Shown one piece after another: positions 34,701 to 43,960 of a stretch of 64,000 bases of DNA; position 1 is the stretch's first letter; every line of letters starts with the position of its first letter. Source of the DNA: Apus apus (taxonomy: Eukaryota > Chordata > Aves > Apodiformes > Apodidae); assembly GCF_020740795.1 (NCBI RefSeq), contig NC_067302.1, forward strand, positions 591,001 through 655,000. The letters run 5' to 3'. The position numbers and the translations under genes are program-made. The notes under the pieces were generated by a model that was given only the letters and a program-made list of their open reading frames with translations, was not told the origin of the DNA and did no database searches.

Positions 34701-35694
34701 CTTCCTCACTGCTTTGTCTCTGCACTCCTGTTGCAGAAGATACCCAGGAGTTTCCAAATGTTTCATTAGGCAAAGCCAGCTCTGGCATCATCTGTTGTTG
34801 GCAATAGTCTGTAGTGAAATGGGGGGCTGGGACCCCCCCCAGAGCTTCCTCCCAGCTAACACTTCTGTGCCTCCTAAACCTGGCACACAGCCTGTCTCTT
34901 CTTGCTCCACTCATCTCTTCCATGTAGCCTCAGAGGCCTTTCAGTCAGGTTTCAGAAAAAGCATTATATGCTGGATCTAACACCTGAATACACTGGAAAC
35001 ACTAGACCCTCCCACTCCAGCCCCTCAAGAAGCCTCTGAGCCTTGCTGAGATCTGTCTGAAGAGCCAAGGGCCCATCATACAGTCACTGGGCTGCCCTGG
35101 AGCACTTCAGTGATGGTCCCAAGTCATTCAGGAGGGTTGGTGCCACTCTCACCCAAAACTCCTTACAGTACTGTGGCCACAGCCCAGACCAAGACAGGTC
35201 AGGGGCCAAGCAGGTCATCCTGACCAGCTATTTGGGGTTTGCCTCCCAGCCATGTTCCCCATTCAAGGCTCAACAGTCTCCTCTCAGCTGCTGCAACAAG
35301 GGTCTGTGTCCTGATGAAAGGTGGGCTGGTCTGTGCTCCCTGAGAGCCCAGAGAGCAGCTTTACTGCTGCACCCTGCAGATGTGGGTGTCACAGAGGAGC
35401 CCAGTGCTGGGCACTTTGTCCCGGCCTCAGGGCGAGCGGAGGCTGAGACTGTGCAGTGCCCTGCACTGCTCCTGGAAACCACTCTAGCTGCTCTGCTTAT
35501 TCCAGGAAACTGGTAGCAAGTGTGAAAAGCTGAGACCTGGCCAGGAAAACTGCAAAGTGGCTACTTCTGGGTTTGAGTTCACCCGTTCACTGTGTGTGAA
35601 GAGGTTTGTGCACTGGATCCCTCAGAGTGGTTCTGTGGCACCAACTCAGACACCTCTGTCAGAAATTTACCTAGAAGCACTTTTCTGTTATCAC
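31707..35694. other. unique sequence, no gene recognised
   Basis: Unique DNA with overlapping frames up to 150 codons (for example 33163-33615, plus), none with a recognisable domain. A TCTGTCATGGTTAGGCC motif at 32018 recalls avian LTR starts, but no LTR body was seen. Confidence 0.4.
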
Positions 35695-35835
35695 CCAACC
35701 TTTTAATCTCCTCAAAAAGCACCATGCTAGTCTGACAAATTTGCTTTCCATGAAACCATGTAATTGGTCTTAATTATATTGTTCTATTTTAATTCCTCAC
35801 TAACAGAATTGCTGCTTCACCTGGCATCAAAGCCA
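35695..35835. promoter_or_regulatory. AT-rich conserved-looking block
   Basis: A/T-rich DNA with a TGTAATTGGTCTTAATTATA core, including a CCAAT-type ATTGG and TAAT sites, placed in otherwise GC-richer DNA. No open frame or repeat. Conservation is suspected from composition only. Confidence 0.2.
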
Positions 35836-38800
35836 GACAGATGAGCCTGCAAGTGCATCTGAGTCATTTTTCCTTCCCTTTCTAAACACTTGGCCCAGCA
35901 TGAGCTTCACTTGCTCTTTGGAAACTCCCCAGGGCTGCAGGAGCTCGTGGTGGTTAACAGCAGCAGGCTGCAGTGCTACTGGTCCAACATTTACAAATTA
36001 AATGGAAGATGGAAAAAAAGGAAAATATTTGGTGTCTGTGAGTCTGCCTGTCAGCCTGGGATCTTCGAGCCAACCTGTGCTGCTTCCTTCTGGTGCATCG
36101 TGGCTGGCAGAAAAGGTACTGCAGGTCATGTCATGAGGTCCTTTGGCTCTTGCACAACATCCTTGTCTTCAGAGTGTGTCCTGTGAGGACAGTCCAGCTC
36201 GCTCATCTCTAACTGACCACACAGACCTAACTCCACCCAGGGCACAGCACAGCACGATGCTGCTGATGGAGAGGGAGGAGGAAGCTGGTCCATTCCCCCA
36301 GGATGTGCAAGCCCTGCAGAGCCACGTCCCAGAGCACCACGGGCAGCTGATGGCAGGAGGGGGGAGGTTATGGGGCAGGAACTGGGCAGGTGTCCTCTCC
36401 CTGCCTTGTACACTGACACTTTGTGGTTTGGTGTTCACGAGCAGATGGCAGCACCCAAACTGTGCAAGTGCAGCTTCAGTTATAACCTTGGGTATAAACT
36501 GCTGAACCACTGTCCTGTGGAGCTGGAGTTTTACTTCTCTGGGCTCAGCCCAGGTACAATCCTTGGGTTTTTTTACATGGGAAATTGGTGGGAAGTCACA
36601 TCAGCCAAGACTGAGCTACCCAAAAGATGGGGAGGAGTGAGGAGAAGGGGAAGCAGAGTGGTTGGAAATGGCAGGTGCACAGAGAGCAACCTGCCTGGTG
36701 TGGGGTCCAGCAGTGCAGGGTCTTCCACCCACCTGTTGTAAGAGTCCTGGCTGCAGAATAATAGGGAATGGGCTTTGCTTGCAGAACTCATGCCTTTTGC
36801 AAGGCCTGAGATGGATGGGACACAGCCCACCTCCAGCATTTGGGCTGGAAAGTTGTGCCCAGAGCTAGAGGGATGCTGGAGCTCATTGGGCAGTAAATAA
36901 AGCCCCTGGTGGACTTTGCCAAGCAGCTCCTCCCTGTGAGGCAGCCTCATGCCTCCCTGTATTGGAGGGATATAGAGGGTTAGCTCTGACTGAGGTACTT
37001 TTGTGGGGCTGGGCACTGCAAGGGTCCCTATCTAAGTGGAAATCCAGTACCCATACCTGCTGTCTGCAGGCTGGGACAGGTCTGGGATCAAGCAGCCCAG
37101 GCTGGTTGGGCTGGTGTCTGTGCAGCGGAGCACACAGGGAAGTCGGAGACGGCAGCAGCAGCATGAGCTGTGCTGGCAGGGCTGGCTGAGGGACACAGGC
37201 TCAGCTTGGAGCTTGTTTCCTCTGTTGCCATGACACAAACGTTTTTTGCCTGTTACTGTCACTGGCAATTATCATAATTGTTCATTGCAAAGCCCAAATT
37301 CCAGGGCAGAGCTGCTGAGCAGACCCAAAGCTGCGCTTTGCTGGGTTTGCAGTCCCCAGCCTGCGGGGTGGGATGGGGCCCTGGGCAGGCACCAGACCCT
37401 GCCCTAACAGGGGCTAAACCCAGCACGTGGCTCGTGGCTGTCCCTGTGGTTATGGCCCCTGACTGCAACCCTGCAGTCTGATGGTGAATTTTCAGAAGGA
37501 AGGAATGAACAGGAAGGATGTGTCTGCCCTTGGCCTGGTTTTGCAGAGGGAGACTGATACGCTGAGTGCCTGGCTTAGCTGGCAGCAAGAGCAGGGCCAT
37601 GTGCTGCCGGGATTTCTCTACGTGAGAAGCAGCTGGAAACACTGCCCTGGGCTTTCTGCATGGATCCTGACCTTCTTGCCAAGCTCGCTCGGTGCTGCAG
37701 TGATGCTGGGGAAGCTGGGCTGTGCTGCCCTGCCCTGCCAAAGCCTGCCCAGTTTTTCATGGCAGCCTCATGGGCTGGTTTGTGTGAGCTGCTGGGATGT
37801 GTGACAAAAGAGGATTAGAGAGGGAAAAGGTTTTGCCAGGCAGGCTCTGGTGTTTCTTCTCCCCATCAGCAGAGCACAGCTGGTGGTGTCAGAGGACAAT
37901 GGTGTGAGAGCCCTGGGCAGCCACAGATCACCCCATGTGTGCCCAGATGTCTGTTCCATGTTCCCATCTTCAGGGCTCTGCCCCAGCCAGTGCATGAGGT
38001 GCTGAGTGGCAAATCCATGTATTGTTCCATTGCTCCTGCCCACCCTCCTCATACACACCTCGTCCACAGGGATCTTCAGTTCCCCCTGGGGCTTTCTCTG
38101 CTGTGTCTCACAACTGGAACAAACCTGTAGGAGCATAAACTGAGTTTCATCTTCCTTCCCTCTGGGACCCTTTAACACAGACAGGGTCCCATGCACAGCA
38201 GGACCCACTGCTGATCGTGGCTTGTCCCTGCAGAGGCTTTGCTGAGCCCAGGATGGAGCACAAGGGAAGGTCAAAGCAAGCCACATCTCTGGTAAAACCT
38301 TCAGGGCTTTTATGAAGTTGTTCTGAATCTGTGGCTGTGAAGACCCATCCTACAAGGGATGCAAGAAGCTGTAAGACATGGTTTGTCATATAAAACTGCT
38401 GCAGAGAAAAGCTGGAAGTCTCTCTGCCTGGTGTGTGCTGTTGAGGAGCCACCTCTTCAGCTCACCAGGCTCTAACATTGGATGGGAGGAGCTTTTGGAT
38501 GCTTTGAAACCTCCCTCAGTGAACGAGTCACTCCTTGGCCTGCCCTTGGCAGAAAAAATTGTTCTGTCCTGAAAAGGACCCTTGCATGCCAGGTGCAGGC
38601 AGAACTTCTGGGTCTGCCACCAGAGTCCACAGACCAGCCCACAAGGGGAAGCCTGAGGGAGTCCCACCTTAGGGAAGATGAAGGAAGAAGGTCCCAGGTG
38701 TGGTGCAATGAGGGTGGTGTCCTCTTTTCCCTCATGTCCCACAGCATGTGAGAAGGCTGAGGACATTGCGTGAGGGTCTTCAGCATTTCCTGGCTTTCCA

Positions 38801-40124
38801 CACACCTTCCCTGCTCCCTGAGCTGTTTCAGCTTTCCTGTGTTAGTCTTCACAGGGAGATCTCACAGAGATCCTGGGTTGTGAACCTAGATCCTGCCTCC
38901 ACAGCAACACTTGGGTGCCCTGTGGTGGGTCCCAGGGCCACCACGCCAACCAGAGATGGTGCATTGTTGTGGGGCTGAGCTGTCTGCCTTGCCCAACTCC
39001 ATTTGTCCATCTGTGGGGCCTGTCCCTTCCTTGGCTCTCCAGATACTGGGAGCCTGGCTTTTCTTCTGTTATTGAATTAGCTTTGGCCCCTGCTTGCCTC
39101 CTCCGCTCTGACTCCCAGCATTACCAGAGAGCCACACTTCTGCTTGGCTGGACCAGCAGCTGAGACATGAGAGATGTGCCTCTGCCATTCAGAGGCTCAG
39201 TCTGGGTGGCTTTGTACCCCTGAAAGGGATGGTTACAGCATTTACATTAAAATGTGCTTGATACAGATAATACCAGTGCTCATGGGGGGTGCATGAGGGG
39301 CAGGGCTGGGAGGAGCCCCCAGGTCCTTCCTTGGCAGCCTCACTCGTCAGCAACAGAGGAGAAGGTTTGTGGTGCCACAGGGGGTCTGGCTGCCTGGCTG
39401 GGCTGGTGCTCACCTGCAGCCTCGGGGCTCTTCACCCAGAGCCAGGCAAATCCTTCCTCCTCCTTGGACAGAGTGAGCTGGCCTGGGTGGTGCCTTCAGC
39501 CAAGATGCTCAGGTCTGTCCCTGTCTCCACAAGCTCTGCTCGGATCCTGTTTCTGCATCTCCAGGAGGCTGCTGGGTTGGGATATGGCCCCTGCTAGAAT
39601 GGCTGTGTCTTCTCCAGGGTGCCCTGTCTGGCAGAGGACAGCTCTGGGACCTGGGGAGTGCCCCACAGCCCTTCCTCCATGTCCCACCACCCCATGGCAT
39701 GCGAGCTCACCCTGTCCCTTGCCTGACCGTGTAGCACCTGAATCACTTGGCTTTACCCTCTTGCTTCTCAGCCTTTCCTGGGGGTCCTACCATGGACCAT
39801 TTTTCATATTCATTTCCTCAGTCAACTGGGTGGGATTTAAGCAGCAAATTGAATTCTGGCCATGCTCTGTCCCAGCCATGATCCAAAATGCACCGTGTGG
39901 AAGGAGCTGACCCCACCAGGAATCCTGGTAGCAGGTGGAAGGCTGAGGGAGCTAGACAAGGGAAAATACAGCTTGGCTTCAGGGCTGTGCTGCTGATTTT
40001 ACTGCACTGGTGTGTGTGTGGGGTGGCCATGTGTCCTGGGACACAGTGTGGGACCTGGTCTTTACATGGTCATGAGATGTCCTGGGTCCAAGTGCATTAA
40101 CACCCCAAAACTCTCCTCAAAGGT
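35836..40124. other. unique sequence, no gene recognised
   Basis: Unique DNA. The longest frame is 39254-39910 (plus, 218 codons), without recognisable domains. A Cys-containing frame at 36370-36741 ends near a GGTACAATCC donor-like site but has a poor acceptor. No interspersed repeats were recognised. Confidence 0.4.
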
Positions 40125-40435
40125 TATGATCAAAAATTAAGTTTTGGGCAGCAACAAATGGGCACCTTCATTTTGCAGCCGAAACCACTGAACTGAGCTG
40201 GATTCTTTAGGCATTTGGACAAATGTATTTTTTTCTATGTGTAAAATATGACCTAATGGAAAACCAAGATCTTGTACAGAAACTCTCTCCCTAAGGACAG
40301 TTTTTCATGAAGGTTATGATGGGTCCTGAGTTACTCTTAGACTGCAGCACTATTAAGTGTTGTGGTGCCCAGAGGCTACGATGTTAATAAGCACCTAATT
40401 TTAGCAGTAATTTAGTTTCTTTTATAATTACTAGG
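40125..40435. other. AT-rich unique sequence
   Basis: A/T-rich DNA with no open frames and no clear repeat. It grades into the ancient repeat relic that starts at about 40436. Confidence 0.3.
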
Positions 40436-40505
40436 TCGCTGTGCTAGGTGCTGTACAAACACATGTGAAAAGGCAGGGATAGTCCCCAAAGGCACGTGCT
40501 GGGGA
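40436..40505 (+). mobile_element. ancient L3/CR1-type amniote repeat relic
   Basis: The string GCTGTGCTAGGTGCTGTACA followed by AACACATGTGAAAAGGCAGG and ATAGTCCCCAAAGG matches a motif common in old amniote L3/CR1-type repeats (GTGCTAGGCGCTGTACAAAC, then a TCCCTGCCCCAAAG-type block). The fragment is short and diverged, and the exact family is uncertain. Confidence 0.45.
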
Positions 40506-40850
40506 CAGGACAGTCCCAGCAGTTCCTGTAGCAGGTTGATGTGTGGGTCAGGGGGCACAAGTTGGGTTGTGATTGAAATACCAGAGGTCTGGCCACGTCA
40601 ACACAGCCCAAACCCGGGGTGGTCTTGTCTGTGCTATCTGAAGGGAACAACCCAGACAGACTGTGCAGCAATGCTCTGTGCAGGGAGGATGGGTGAGGAA
40701 CCAGGATCACACAGCAAAGTCGGTTGGTACCCAGAGCTCGCAGCCTGTGCCACAACAGCTCATGGGGGTCCTGAGCTCCTGTGACCTTCCTTTCATGCAT
40801 CCCCCACCCCCAAAATGTTTCCTGGGCTGTATGAGCACCAGTGAATTTGC

Positions 40851-40930
40851 AGACATCCTCTGGGGAAAATGAAGCCTTCACAACTGGGGAAGCCAAGGCA
40901 CAGAGCACATAATGTGCTCCAGGTGAAAGA
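40851..40930 (-). mobile_element. possible MIR relic
   Basis: AACTGGGGAAGCCAAGGCAC and AGAGCACATAATGTGCTCCA follow the reverse-complement MIR order (a GGGGAAACTGAGGCACAGAG-type block, then a TGACTTGCCCAAGGTCAC-type block) with several substitutions. It is weaker than the relic at 12240. Confidence 0.4.
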
Positions 40931-42009
40931 TCTGAGAGAGCATCCAGGGAACCCTTCTCCAAGACAACACTCACCCTTTTCTTCCCAAGGCTTGCAAAGG
41001 TTTTCTTTGCAGGTCAATTAAAGAAGTAAAGTATCAGTTCTGGATTGAAATAGACTCTTTTTGCATATTACAAGAGTTCAGAGGATATTAAAGGTGATTT
41101 GTCTCCCTGTCTGGTTCAGTCTGGGCTGGAACAGGATGGCTTCACTGGGGTGAGTTTTTTTATGTGCTGAGTCTTTGCCTTGTTACCCCTGGGGAAGGAC
41201 TGAATCCCAGGTAGATCTCACAGATGCTGCTCATCCTGGATGCTCCTTGAGTAATCCAACCCCAAGTACACACTGGGGGGGTTGTAGGATGGGTCCTATC
41301 AGACAAGGCTGCTTCAACCACAGGAAAATGCATGCAAGTTCACATCAAACCCTTCAGAGACGAGGGAGGACACCCCTGTGGGTTTACTGTCTCCAATCAT
41401 GGGACAATCATGCCAGTATCCGAGTAGCTCTTCCAGCTGGAAATTGCCTTTCCAGCAGTCATAGGAATCCATGAAGAATGGTCTAAATAAGCCCTAGTTC
41501 CCACAGTCCTCTCATGGGAACTTCCAGATAGCACATTGGCTCCTGGAGCCCCACATTAGTGGGTTTTACACACTTGCCTTCAAGAGAGTATCTCAAGATC
41601 CTTGTCTGGCCTGTGTGGGTTCTGTAGATCCTGCCCAAGGTTCCCAGGCTCCTAAAGCAGTGTCTGTGCACTGACCCAAGTTTTGCCCCTGCCTGAAACC
41701 TTTGGGACCAGTTGTTCCTGTGCACCCCAAGGAAGATCAGTTTCCTTGTGAGCTTTGAGCACCCACAGGCCTGGACATTACAAGCATTTTTGGGTGGGAG
41801 TTTCTCACCTTCTTCCATTTCAGCAGGAGCTTTGTTTGTTGTTTTTTTTTTTCCTAATGAGGAAATAAGTAATCACTTGGGGCTACACCTCTGTGCTGTA
41901 TAAGACACCTGCAGACCTCCTGGCTCATCTTCCACATCAATAATAACCTGAGAGCTGCTACTACCAGCAGAAAGGGTGTCCTGTCTGTCCTCACCTGTGT
42001 CTTTGTGCA
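40931..42009. other. unique sequence before a possible exon
   Basis: Unique DNA. The last 35 bases form a good polypyrimidine tract ending in TTTGTGCAG at 42009. No gene or repeat was recognised in the rest. Confidence 0.35.
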
Positions 42010-42123
42010 GGATGGTTGCATCAGGTTGATGAGAGCCCAGCCAGAGGACAGGACTGCCATGCTGGGGCCACTAAGGCCCCGCGAGGCACTGGGAAGGGAC
42101 TTCAGCCCAGACTCCACGGTGAA
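42010..42123 (+). CDS. possible internal exon, unknown product
   Basis: The stretch is 114 bases, exactly 38 codons, open in one plus frame (DGCIRLMRAQPEDRT, then GRDFSPDSTVK at the end). It is preceded by a pyrimidine-rich tract and TGCAG at 42005-42009 and followed by AAG-GTCTGT at 42121-42129, a usable but not strong donor. The boundaries give a phase 0-0 exon. The frame continues open past the donor, so it is not sharply bounded. The minus strand is also open and has a CAG-GTGAGG donor-like site, so even the strand is uncertain. I recognise no protein family in either translation. It could be a real exon of a gene extending outside the window or a chance match. Confidence 0.15.
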
Positions 42124-43049
42124 GGTCTGTGTGCACATCATGCCTTGCTGTGGTGTTGTAGGATCCTGGCTTCTCCTCTGCAGCTCAGCTCAGGGTTGGG
42201 CAACAGCTGGCAGCAGCCTGAGGATTTCACAATCTGCCCTTGCACAAGTCCATGCTGCTTCAGGGAGTGTTTGTCTGTGAACAGAGCTGGACAAACTGAA
42301 GTTGCATAACCCCATCCTGTGCTACTTTGGACTGTTTCATTAGGTTGCTGTTCTTTTTTTCCTTTTTCTTATCAATTTTCCCCTTTCCTTTTCTCTGTAT
42401 TGTTTCTTCTTAAGCAATCCTGGCACAGCCTGGTTGCACTGGCTCCATCATACCCAGCCTCACACCCCCCAAGCCTCCCAAAGCGGTTTCTTTCCATGCC
42501 TGTTGGTCATCACTTTCATTTGAGGAGTTTTTGGGTGTCTCTGCTTTGCCATGGCTTGGGGTCAGTCTGGTGCTAGTGGCCACGGAGCTGTTGGTTTCAT
42601 GTCACCAAATCTGAACCCACAAAAGGGCTAAAAACCATCAGTGCTGTGGACTCCGCAAACTGCAGGGCAGTTGTTTTCACTGCCTAACGAGGGTCACTCT
42701 GGAAGGCTGGGGTGGAGGTGGGAAAAACATTGTCTCACCAAACCTCTTCTGTAATCCAAGCCACAGCAAGAGCAAGTGCCTTTGTTGCAAAAATGGCAGC
42801 TGATTTTTGTGCTTTCAGTGGTCCAGTTGAGGGAGGAGGGGCTGGGGCAGAGGGTAAACGAACAGGAAAAGGGATTTTAAAAGAAACAGTTTATCAGGGA
42901 GTTCTAGGTTTTTTCTTGGTGCAGAGGACAAGCACCACACAGCTATTGTTCCCAGAGATTCCTGAAGGATAGGAGCACATCCATATTCATACATGGGGAC
43001 AGTCAGATACACCTTCTGTGTCTGAAATGGCTCCTTGTCACAATATTTA
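42124..43049. other. unique sequence, nothing recognised
   Basis: Unique DNA with a T-rich patch at 42340-42415. No gene or repeat was recognised. Confidence 0.4.
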
Positions 43050-43240
43050 AACACCCGGTGCACTATCTATCCTGTTAGATCTGCGCGAATAATCCACAAT
43101 GAATAATGTATCCAATGAATCCAGCTCTGCTAATTGTGGAATATTCAGGAGCAGATGGCATTCTGAGGCAGGTTTTTTTACATTTCTTTTCTCCCTGCTC
43201 TGTGGATGGAGGTTTGCTCTAAGTAGGTGATGTTTGAAAT
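43050..43240. promoter_or_regulatory. AT-rich element upstream of the CpG cluster
   Basis: It contains CTGCGCGAATAATCCACAAT, GAATAATGTATCCAATGAAT and TAATTGTGGAATATTC blocks, with homeodomain TAAT cores, SOX-type ACAAT motifs and a GGAATA TEAD-like site. No open frame or repeat. It runs directly into the CCAAT/RFX block at 43255 and may belong to the same regulatory unit. Confidence 0.3.
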
Positions 43241-43254
43241 TCAAGCTGTGCTTC

Positions 43255-43420
43255 TAAGTCGCGATTGGCTGGTGGTGACACCATCGTGTCCCTCCTCCCG
43301 CATTGGCCGAGCTCACAAAGTACTTCGGGTACAAATACTTGCATGTGCAAATTTAAAATTCGGTTTCCATGGTTACTCATGCATGCAGCTTTGAACTTCA
43401 CTTTCCTCCAACATTTGTGC
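43255..43420. promoter_or_regulatory. CpG-cluster with two CCAAT boxes and an X-box
   Basis: Two inverted CCAAT boxes are visible: GCGATTGGCT (ATTGG at 43264-43268) and GCATTGGCC (ATTGG at 43302-43306), 38 bp apart. NF-Y binds this motif. At 43363-43376 GTTTCCATGGTTAC is a near-perfect RFX X-box palindrome. A TTGCATGTGCAAA palindrome is at 43339-43351 and an ATGCATGCA motif follows at 43379. CpG, rare in the neighbourhood, recurs about a dozen times between 43081 and 43530. NF-Y plus RFX sites occur in ciliary and MHC class II promoters, but the X-to-CCAAT spacing here (about 57 bp) does not match the class II module. Read on the minus strand the order is X-box, CCAAT, CCAAT. Direction of transcription, if any, is unknown. 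Confidence 0.4.
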
Positions 43421-43501
43421 TACTGAAACTCATTCAGCTGCAGGTTTGTGGAAAGTGAACACAAAAGCTGCGCGAGGCGGCGTTTGCCTGCCCTGCTGGA
43501 G

Positions 43502-43606
43502 ATGATTCCGCCACAAAAACTCAGCGCACTTTTCTGCCACCTTTTCCTGCTCTCCTGGGTTTCAGCCTACAGGAATTTTCTTTTCCAATATTATCAGCCA
43601 TTGTGA
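43502..43606 (+). CDS. 34-codon frame with signal-peptide-like start
   Basis: An ATG at 43502 with a purine at -3 opens a 34-codon frame that ends in TGA at 43604. Residues 7-22 form a hydrophobic run (LSALFCHLFLLSWVSA) after a short polar stretch containing Lys6, followed by a small-residue SA site, which is the layout of a secretory signal peptide. It lies about 100-240 bp downstream of the CpG/CCAAT/X-box block, close to where a first exon would be expected. No clear donor is seen at the end of the hydrophobic run (a GGGTTTCAG lies within it). I recognise no family. It may be a first exon read too far, a microprotein or chance. Confidence 0.18.
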   Translation: MIPPQKLSALFCHLFLLSWVSAYRNFLFQYYQPL

Positions 43607-43960
43607 CTCCACTTTTAGCATCACAAATACAGCTGGGTGGTATCTCTATCTGCAGGAAGATGCAAACATCTTGTAATGGGTTCTGCACCAGGCAAAGCAC
43701 AGTTCATTGTTCTTGCCATTCACATCTCAATTGGTTTTGCAAAATCATGTTTCTCTCCTAATTAATCCTGTATCATTCAGAAACAACAAGGCATTAAAGG
43801 AGAGAAAGGGAATTAGCAGGAATTTTAAAGTCAGGGTAGTTGGAAAGAGCTGAGCTGATGGGAAAGCAAGTTGTTTTGGTTTAAAGAGCAAATAAGACGT
43901 CAAAGTCAGAGGCTGAGTGCAAAGCCCTGCTGTATGTGAGTCATGAGGGTGTGTGTCTGT
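43607..43960. promoter_or_regulatory. conserved-looking non-coding tail of the 43-kb block
   Basis: A/T-rich DNA with CAATATTATCAGCCATTGTG, CTCAATTGGTTTTGCAAAAT and TCCTAATTAATCCTG motifs, including a further ATTGG and TAATTA core. It is continuous in character with 43050-43420. No repeat signature. Confidence 0.25.

Noticed and set aside
36444..36552. Cys-containing open stretch ending near GGTACAATCC
   Set aside because: Poor acceptor tract and no family recognised; kept only as a note.
39254..39910. 218-codon plus-strand frame
   Set aside because: No domain and no supporting splice or promoter signals.
43264..43376. MHC class II-like X/Y promoter module
   Set aside because: X-box and CCAAT are present but their spacing (about 57 bp) does not fit the class II arrangement and no MHC exon is nearby.
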